Below the pieces are notes generated by a model, which had not been told where the DNA came from, did not search any database, and was given only the letters and a program-made list of their open reading frames with translations. From DATDRM01 sp035291705 (lineage in GTDB: Bacteria; Chloroflexota; Anaerolineae; Anaerolineales; UBA4823), in assembly GCA_035291705.1 (NCBI GenBank), contig DATDRM010000202.1, forward strand, positions 1 to 36,800: a stretch of 36,800 nucleotides of DNA, given 5' to 3'. Positions 31,554 through 36,800 of this stretch are shown here, one piece after another. The translations under genes were made by a program, and so were the position numbers. The first letter of the stretch is position 1; the number at the start of each line of letters is the position of its first letter.

Positions 31554-32642
31554 CTAGCGACCGTTCAAGGCCTGGCGCATGACTTTCAACACCGCGTCGC
31601 GATCCGGAAGGAGAACCTGCGCACCAGTTGGGGTGATCCAACCCGTAACTTGTTTCGATCCAATGTAGTAGTGATTTATCCGGGAAGTGTCGGCCAGCTG
31701 GGCGGCGAGCGGAAGCAAGGGAACGATATCCGAAAAATTCAGGTCGGTGGTTACATTTTCTTTGTAGATATCGTACAAGTTTCCGGCTTTTGCGATTGCG
31801 TCAATGCTTATCAGGCGCTCAGCCAGCGCTTGCAGGACTTCCTGCTGGCGGCGGTTGCGGTCGAAGTCGTTGGTTGAATAACGCGAACGAGAGTACCAGA
31901 GCGCAGTTTCCCCGTCCATGTGGGTTTTCCCGGGGGGGATGTAGTAATAGCCATACCGATCGCGCTGGTCGCCCAGGCCTTTTTCGACGTCGACTTTAAT
32001 GCCTCCCAGTTCGTCAATGATCCTTACGAACGACCAGAAATTGATCAGGATGTAGTAGTCGGGCCAGACGCCAAGATTGTATGCGAAGGCCATCTGAGTG
32101 GTTTCAAAGCCGCCATGGGCGTGGGCGGTGTTGATGCGTTGCATGCTCCAACCAGGAATGTAGACATACAGATCGCGCGGGAATGAGGTCAGGCTGACGG
32201 TCTTGCTTTCGGGGTTGAGCGTGAGCAAGACCAGGGTGTCCGTACGGAAGCCGCTGGAATGGCGCCTTTGGTCGGAACCCATCAGAAGGATGTTAACCTG
32301 CCCATCTGGCTGCTTGATGCGATCAACGGGGGGTGGGATAGCGATCGGAGAGTATTCGCTCGGGCCGGGGAATTTGGTGGTCTTATCTTTTTGCCGTTTT
32401 TGCGCCTCAGTCGGTGGGAGGGGAGTGGGAGGCAGCGGAGTGGCAGTCGGCAGGTAGGTTGGCGTGGGGGGGAGCGGTTGGAAAGGCGTGGCGGTGGCGG
32501 TGGCATTGGCGGGCGCAGTGACCAGGATGGCTTGGTTGCCGCTCACTACGGCCGGGATTGCAGCTGGAGCCAAATTGGTTAATGTGCACGCCAAGGGGAG
32601 CAGGGCAAGCAGGGCGAGTATCAATCTATTGTAGGGGCGCAT
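31554..32642 (-). CDS. LytR-CpsA-Psr family cell wall glycopolymer ligase
   Basis: About 362 aa from ATG 32642 (GTG at 32654 is a less likely start). N-terminal hydrophobic segment (about 5-22), Thr/Pro-rich linker (about 40-80), then the LCP domain: NILLMGSDQRRHSSGFRTDTLVLLTLNP, SFPRDLYVYIP, RINTAHAHGG, LGGIKVDVEK, GETALWYSRSRYSTNDFDRNRRQQ. LCP enzymes transfer undecaprenyl-linked glycopolymers to peptidoglycan or to proteins, so this organism decorates its wall. Located in the envelope operon between the LysM protein and the glycosidase-like protein. Confidence 0.92.
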   Translation of the reverse strand: MRPYNRLILALLALLPLACTLTNLAPAAIPAVVSGNQAILVTAPANATATATPFQPLPPTPTYLPTATPLPPTPLPPTEAQKRQKDKTTKFPGPSEYSPIAIPPPVDRIKQPDGQVNILLMGSDQRRHSSGFRTDTLVLLTLNPESKTVSLTSFPRDLYVYIPGWSMQRINTAHAHGGFETTQMAFAYNLGVWPDYYILINFWSFVRIIDELGGIKVDVEKGLGDQRDRYGYYYIPPGKTHMDGETALWYSRSRYSTNDFDRNRRQQEVLQALAERLISIDAIAKAGNLYDIYKENVTTDLNFSDIVPLLPLAAQLADTSRINHYYIGSKQVTGWITPTGAQVLLPDRDAVLKVMRQALNGR

Positions 32643-32692
32643 AGGGGGAACCACTCCAGTTTAAATCAGAAAGTTGCTGAATCCCTAGACGT

Positions 32693-33481
32693 TCATGGCG
32701 CTGAGGTTGTTCCCGATGCAGCGGAGGGGGGTGGAGGCGTCGAATCGTGGATATCGTCCTCGGTGGGGGTTGGGGGCGGAGGAGGCGTGTCGGTTGGCGG
32801 AGGAGGGGGTGGGTGCGTTTCTGTCGGTCTCTGTGTCGGACTGGGGCGCGGAGGTGGCGGCTGGGGGGGCACGTATAGCTGCTGTCCGGCGCGGATTTTG
32901 TCTGAAGTGAGACAGTTGGCCGATTTGAGCAAATCGACGCTCACGTCAAATCTCAGGCTGAGAGAGTATAAGTTGTCTCCGCGTTGGACGGTATAACGGA
33001 CCCAACCATATGGTGGATCACACCTTTCTGGAGGCAGGGTGGGGATCAAGCCTGGCACATAAAGGGTTTCACCCCCTTCGAACTGCGAGACGGTCAGGCA
33101 GTTGACATCGATCAAGTCGTCTGGTGTCGTGCCATACTCCTCGGCCAGGTCGTTGAGATTGTCGTTGCGATTGGCGGTGATTTGTATCCAATCGTCGGGC
33201 GGCGCAGGACAGGGGGTGACAGTCGACGTCTCCTGGCTGGTGGGAGTCGCAGTCGGTGTAGAGGAAGGAGGCGTAGTTGGGGTAGCGGTCGGCGGAGGCA
33301 GCGTTGGCGGCAGGCGCGTCGGCGAGCTGGTCGCCTGGATCGTTGGCGAAGGGGCAAGGGCGAGACTATGACCGCCTTCGGTGAAGGCCAGCACGAAACT
33401 GCCCAACACGATGGCGCTGGAGGTGATGGCGGTCACCCCGCCCAGGAAAATCCCTCTCAGCCTGTGAACCCCGCCTCTCAT
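32693..33481 (-). CDS. Membrane-anchored protein with two LysM domains
   Basis: 262 aa from ATG 33481; GGAGAG lies 8 bases upstream and overlaps the stop of the preceding gene. A single membrane segment (about 12-35) serves as signal anchor, followed by a Thr/Pro stalk (about 45-90), LysM1 (about 98-143, ITANRNDNLNDLAEEYGTTP), LysM2 (about 160-205, YTVQRGDNLYSLSLRFDVS), each with one Cys in the same position (VNCLT, ANCLT), and a Pro-rich tail. It should bind wall glycans outside the membrane. Context: envelope operon with LCP. Confidence 0.88.
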   Translation of the reverse strand: MRGGVHRLRGIFLGGVTAITSSAIVLGSFVLAFTEGGHSLALAPSPTIQATSSPTRLPPTLPPPTATPTTPPSSTPTATPTSQETSTVTPCPAPPDDWIQITANRNDNLNDLAEEYGTTPDDLIDVNCLTVSQFEGGETLYVPGLIPTLPPERCDPPYGWVRYTVQRGDNLYSLSLRFDVSVDLLKSANCLTSDKIRAGQQLYVPPQPPPPRPSPTQRPTETHPPPPPPTDTPPPPPTPTEDDIHDSTPPPPSAASGTTSAP

Positions 33482-33485
33482 TCTG

Positions 33486-34970
33486 TCACTCTCCAGGAAC
33501 TCTTGAGATCGGTGAGGTTTGTTCCAGGGTTGGGGCTCTCTGTCCAGCCTCCGCAAGGGCGTCCTTTAAGCGGGAAACTTCGTCCAGGGTCAGGCGCAGC
33601 TCAGCTTGCAGTCGTTCGGTTTCGACGGATGTAGATTTCTCAGCGGGGGGACGGGCTCGCAGTGACTGGGAGAGGCGCTCGTTTTCAGATTTAAGGCTTT
33701 GCAAGTGCAGCCTGGCTTGCGAGAGCTGCTCTTTGAGGGCCCTGATCTCCTGCGCCCGTTGTAAAACGCCGGACAGGGATCTAGCGATGTCAGCCAGGTA
33801 GTTTTGATCGGAAGCGGACCAGATGCGATCGGTATAGGGAGAGAGTAAAACGAGTGACAGGTTCGTGCTCCCTCGGGGCGTGGTAATGGGAGCCGCAAGC
33901 AGTGGACCGGTCAGCGACAGGGCAAGCACTTTGCCGAGGCCGATCAAGTCCGGGATATCGCTATCCGCGGGGAGATGCAGCGGGCGACCCTGGTGGAGCG
34001 ATTCGGCCAGCACGGGGGCCAGGCTGCTGTGGAAGGTGGCTGATCCCAGGTGTTCCTGGCGGGAAAGGATATAACCACTGTGGATGGTAAGGTGCTTCTT
34101 GGTGTTCGGCGGAGAGATCAGCAGGCAGAGGTCTGCCGAGAGGGCGCGGGAGACGGTCAGGGTGATCGCCTGGTAGAGCTCGCGTGGGGCGGATTGGGTG
34201 GCGAGGACGAGGAAAGACTGGAACAGGGTTGGATCGAGGCTGGCGAAGGGAGTTTCTTGGGATTGAAAACTGGCGTCTGGCCTGGCCCCAGAAAGATATA
34301 CCTGATAGCGTCCCGGCAGGATAAGCAGCAGGGGGAAGGCGGCGGTTTGGGTCAGGCGTACGACTCCGGGAAAATCTCCCTCGGGGAGCGGGGCAAGCAG
34401 GTGGATCAAATGCCCGATGAAGAGCAGGGCGAACATGCCCAGGCCGGTTTCGTAACTGCCGGGCCGGCGGAGCAGGGACAGCACGCCGCCGGTAAATGCC
34501 AGGATCAGAGCGAACACCTGCCAGACGATATCGGTCAGAGCGCCGTTGTAGTTAACGGCGGAGTCTAAATTGGTTCCCCAAATCGTGGAAACGATCGCCA
34601 GGATGAGGGTGAGCAGGCTGAGCAAGGCAGTGGCGAAGTCGGCCAGGGGGAGCGGATCGGGGAAGACCCATAACCAGACCAGCAGAATCAGGCTGAAGGT
34701 GGTCATGGCGCGGTCCAGGATGGGGACGAGGGCTGAGGAAATAGGCAGGAATTGCGCTAAACCGGCGACAACCATCAGCGCCAGCTGGGTTGCAAGGAGC
34801 AGACCAAGACCGATGACCATGCGCCGCCCCTGGGGAAGCCGGCTGGCCTGCCAGAGATTAAACGCACCCGGCAGCGCTCCGGCGATAGAAAAGGTCAGCA
34901 CCAGGTGATAGGCCAGGTTGCCAGGGGGAGTTGTGAGCAGGGTAAGGACTTGTTGGTAAAAGGAAACCAT
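33486..34970 (-). CDS. Membrane GAF-domain protein with coiled coil, no kinase domain
   Basis: A 494-aa protein with about seven transmembrane helices (about 15-225), a GAF-like domain (about 245-395) and a C-terminal coiled coil (about 400-475, LKEQLSQARLHLQSLKSENERL). This has the input half of a histidine kinase (7TM plus GAF) but no HisKA, HATPase or other output domain. It may act through partner binding or as a scaffold. First gene of the envelope operon; its stop lies 4 bases before the LysM start, so the two are coupled. Function unknown. Confidence 0.8.
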   Translation of the reverse strand: MVSFYQQVLTLLTTPPGNLAYHLVLTFSIAGALPGAFNLWQASRLPQGRRMVIGLGLLLATQLALMVVAGLAQFLPISSALVPILDRAMTTFSLILLVWLWVFPDPLPLADFATALLSLLTLILAIVSTIWGTNLDSAVNYNGALTDIVWQVFALILAFTGGVLSLLRRPGSYETGLGMFALLFIGHLIHLLAPLPEGDFPGVVRLTQTAAFPLLLILPGRYQVYLSGARPDASFQSQETPFASLDPTLFQSFLVLATQSAPRELYQAITLTVSRALSADLCLLISPPNTKKHLTIHSGYILSRQEHLGSATFHSSLAPVLAESLHQGRPLHLPADSDIPDLIGLGKVLALSLTGPLLAAPITTPRGSTNLSLVLLSPYTDRIWSASDQNYLADIARSLSGVLQRAQEIRALKEQLSQARLHLQSLKSENERLSQSLRARPPAEKSTSVETERLQAELRLTLDEVSRLKDALAEAGQRAPTLEQTSPISRVPGE

Positions 34971-35006
34971 GTGCGCAGAAACCTCGTCGTTTACTCCTTA
35001 GCGGTG

Positions 35007-35012
35007 ATTATA
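35007..35012 (-). promoter_or_regulatory. -10 box of the envelope operon
   Basis: A TATAAT (minus strand, 35012-35007) about 36 bases before the ATG at 34970. The -35 is not convincing. Confidence 0.45.
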
Positions 35013-35064
35013 GCACGACGGCAAGCACTGGGTGGCTGAAACCGGGCGGAGCGGCCGAAAGAGG

Positions 35065-35114
35065 TGTCATTGTTCAGGGAAAATGACATCCTAACTGGTA
35101 AGCGAAAGTGTCAC
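35065..35114. repeat. Inverted and direct TGTCAY repeats, possible insertion sequence end
   Basis: TGTCATT (35065-35071) and AATGACA (35082-35088) form a perfect seven-base inverted repeat with a 10-base centre, and TGTCAC recurs at 35109. The pattern recalls the multiple terminal repeats of IS21-type elements, but no transposase of that type follows. The stretch 34971-35286 holds no gene I can support: only this repeat, two hairpins and the end of the IS remnant. Confidence 0.4.
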
Positions 35115-35129
35115 CTTTGCAATGAGCGT

Positions 35130-35149
35130 GACCCGAGTATAATCGGGTC
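35130..35149. repeat. Perfect inverted repeat around TATAAT
   Basis: GACCCGA and TCGGGTC are perfect seven-base arms (35130-35136 and 35143-35149) around GTATAA. A TATAAT straddles the centre. It could be an operator or a short hairpin. Confidence 0.45.
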
Positions 35150-35157
35150 AACCCGCA

Positions 35158-35200
35158 ACGAGAAGGCGAGATGGGTTTTTGAAACCATTCTCGTCTTTTC
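35158..35200 (+). terminator. Long hairpin with T-rich tail, possible terminator
   Basis: ACGAGAA (35158-35164) pairs with TTCTCGT (35188-35194), with an inner ATGG..CCAT-type stem, followed by CTTTTC. No gene to terminate lies directly before it on this strand. Confidence 0.4.
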
Positions 35201-35286
35201 ATTTTGGTTTCTTCGCCCACAAGGGGCGTCTCCAGGGGTGATCCGGGGCTGGAATAGTAGGCTTCCGAGGCGCTTTCGGCGCTGGC

Positions 35287-35865
35287 TTAGCGGGCACTGG
35301 CCCGCCGGGTGTGTAAGGCATCCCCCATGACTACTTTGTGACGCAAATCAATGCTTTGCAGCACTTTGGGAGCAGCAGGGATCTCACTGCCCTTCCCTGC
35401 TATGGCCACTTCCATCAGCACAATGCCTTCGGTCGGCAGATAGGCAGCCAGCAGGTAAGTGCCATTTTGGGCTTCATCCAGCGTTCCACGCAGTACTTTA
35501 CCATCTATCGCTACCAAAACCTGTTTGCCGAAGAACTTCTTCCCGCTCAAGTAGCGGCTGCTGACCTGCTCGAGTTCTTCCACGTAGACCACTTCTGCCA
35601 GAATACGACGATACGTGCTATGGTGGGGCATTTTCTTCCGTTTCAAGCGCAGCAGATCTGCTAACAGTTCCGTACGATGTTTGGCCCATTCTGCAATCCC
35701 ACTGGGTCGATCTTCACCGCACAGTTTTGCCATGACCAGCACTACCAGGATGGTTGCAAGTTGATAGCGCAGCCCTTTGGGTTTGCGGTTGTCGCTCAAG
35801 GTTTGAAAATGAGCGTACAAACTGCCAATATCGAATACCAGTCCCGTTTCTGTGATACACTCCAT
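35287..35865 (-). pseudogene. ISAs1-family transposase, C-terminally truncated
   Basis: The 192-aa product matches the N-terminal half of ISAs1-type DDE transposases: the associated N-terminal domain (SLYAHFQTLSDNRKPKGLRYQ), then IDGKVLRG with the first catalytic Asp and VMGDALHT with the second. Full proteins of this family are about 370-400 aa; here the frame ends soon after GDALHT, with RRASAR and a stop, so the third catalytic residue (Glu) is lost. GGAAGG lies 5 bases before the ATG. It is a non-functional remnant. Confidence 0.85.
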
Positions 35866-35957
35866 GGCGACCTTCCTCGGTTTTGGTTTGTGGGTTCAAC
35901 AAGCATAACCGATGAAGGTCTTTTTTTCTATGAGTTGCCTACTTTAAGAAGGCCCTG
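35287..35957 (-). mobile_element. Remnant of an ISAs1-type insertion sequence
   Basis: The upstream end is probably near 35957, where the minus strand begins CAGGGCCTTCTTAAAGTAGG, like the terminal repeats of this family. The other end is missing: past 35287 the sequence turns into GC-rich hairpins (GCGCTTTCGGCGC, GCGGGCACTGGCCCGC) with no matching terminus. A deletion or recombination probably removed the distal half. Confidence 0.65.
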
Positions 35958-36048
35958 ATGGGATCTAAGCATATTCACACAATCTGAAACGTTGAGATAG
36001 AATGGTGCCATGTGTCATTGGTACCCTTCGTTCATGACTTTTATGAAT

Positions 36049-36062
36049 GTGCTTATAAGCAC
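36049..36062. promoter_or_regulatory. 14-bp perfect palindrome before the SWIM gene
   Basis: GTGCTTATAAGCAC ends 17 bases before the ATG at 36080. A weaker inverted repeat (TTCAT/ATGAA, 36031-36047) adjoins it. It may be an operator. Confidence 0.35.
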
Positions 36063-36079
36063 TGAGTGAGGATGTTTTT

Positions 36080-36800
36080 ATGCCAGCTCAACTGACCGAA
36101 GATATTATTCGAGCGCTCAGCACGCCTCAAAGCTTCGAGCGCGGGCAGCAGTATTATCGAGCCGGGGCGGTTTTCAACACATCCCGGCAGGAGGATCTTC
36201 TGTTTGGTGAGTGTGAGGGCAGCATGGCTTCAGCTTACCGCCTGCGAGTGGAATTGGATGAAGGAGGCGTTCGTGCAGCATTCTGTACTTGCCCTTATGA
36301 GATGGGCGGTTACTGCAAACACGTCGTCGCACTCCTGCTTGCCTTTCTTTATACACCTGAGGAATTCACCGAACGTAGCGGGATTGTAGAAATGCTCGCG
36401 GGGTTGAGCCACGAGGACCTGTTAGGGTTGATCCACAAAATGGTAGAACACGACCCCAATTTGTATGATTGGCTTGAGATGGCGATCCCGTTTGCCAGAA
36501 CCTCGTCCAAAGCGGAGGAGTCTCCACCCAAAGAGAAACGCCAGACCCAGGTTTCCGCCAAAGCTTACCAGCGACAAACCAGGAATATCCTGCATAGCCT
36601 GGATGGGTATCGGATGTCGGAGGCCTACTGGATGATGGGCGGCATGGTGGAAGAACTCGCACAGGTCGTCGATTCAGCAGAGGCGTTCCTCCAGGCTGGA
36701 GATGCCGAAGGAGCGATAACTATCCTTATGGTTCTGCTTGAGGAAGTGGCCGATTGTTATGAACAGTCTGATGATTCTAACGGCGAATTGGGTGGCTTTC
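36080..36800 (+). CDS. SWIM zinc-finger protein, 5' part
   Basis: An open frame from ATG 36080 to the window end, 240 codons, with GAGG 9 bases upstream. The SWIM motif is complete: C69-x-C71-x7-C79-x-H81, in CTCPYEMGGYCKHVVALLLAF, preceded by FERGQQYYRAGAV, the usual approach to SWIM domains. The rest (about 105-240) is helical with no recognised fold. SWIM proteins bind DNA or other proteins; in bacteria they often precede a SNF2-type helicase, which would lie outside this window. It is next to IS remnants. Confidence 0.85.
   Translation, partial: MPAQLTEDIIRALSTPQSFERGQQYYRAGAVFNTSRQEDLLFGECEGSMASAYRLRVELDEGGVRAAFCTCPYEMGGYCKHVVALLLAFLYTPEEFTERSGIVEMLAGLSHEDLLGLIHKMVEHDPNLYDWLEMAIPFARTSSKAEESPPKEKRQTQVSAKAYQRQTRNILHSLDGYRMSEAYWMMGGMVEELAQVVDSAEAFLQAGDAEGAITILMVLLEEVADCYEQSDDSNGELGGF

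Noticed and set aside
35028..35330. An 88-codon plus-strand frame (starting 35064) in the IS remnant region
   Set aside because: It runs through hairpins and repeat ends, has no ribosome site and no recognisable domain.

Overview
The window reads as a chromosomal segment of a mesophilic-to-moderate, roughly 55% GC bacterium of the Chloroflexota, most likely class Anaerolineae. This is an inference from gene content: a bacterial Elp3 of the Dehalococcoides type, multi-GAF kinases, secreted Thr/Pro-rich proteins, LysM/LytR envelope genes and no sign of lipopolysaccharide genes. Coding is dense, short operons run on both strands, and most genes are housekeeping or envelope related.

Layout. 1-3.4 kb: the start of an exported lipoprotein, a metallophosphoesterase, a methyltransferase and Elp3, with a 21-bp tandem repeat in the divergent promoter. 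3.5-6.6 kb: a large GAF-rich hybrid histidine kinase. 6.6-9.8 kb: a vitamin B12 importer operon (btuF-btuC-btuD) under a cobalamin riboswitch whose peripheral part carries five TAGTC octamers. 9.86-11.2 kb: a divergent transcript with a cyclic-di-GMP class I riboswitch leading into a secreted CAP-domain protein. 11.2-16.4 kb: a minus-strand operon of four exported or membrane proteins: a small secreted beta-rich protein, a gingipain-like C25 cysteine peptidase, a Thr/Pro stalk ending in an LPQTG sorting signal, and a sortase. 16.6-20.2 kb: uvrC with a 42-aa membrane protein behind it, then cinA/pncC and a second CAP protein with LysM.

20.3-24.4 kb: a minus operon DUF177/YceD - primary sigma factor - metG - sixA from a near-consensus promoter. 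24.4-27.6 kb: rdgB, a membrane NarL-type kinase and an alpha/beta hydrolase. 27.7-30.4 kb: tRNA-Val(GAC) with its own promoter and terminator, then gyrA/parC. 30.4-35.0 kb: a minus envelope operon (7TM-GAF coiled-coil sensor, double LysM protein, LytR-CpsA-Psr ligase, glycosidase-like/NTF2 fusion). 35.0-36.0 kb: remnants of insertion sequences, including a truncated ISAs1-type transposase. 36.08 kb to the end: a SWIM zinc-finger protein that continues outside.

The most interesting part is 9.8-16.4 kb. A c-di-GMP-sensing leader controls one secreted protein, and it ends tail to tail, sharing a TTAA stop quartet, with a sortase/LPQTG/C25 protease operon. Together they look like a cell-surface assembly or processing module. 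Two genome-wide habits also show: several first genes have a -10 box exactly six bases before the start codon (leaderless transcripts), and three of four convergent gene pairs overlap by the same TTAA.
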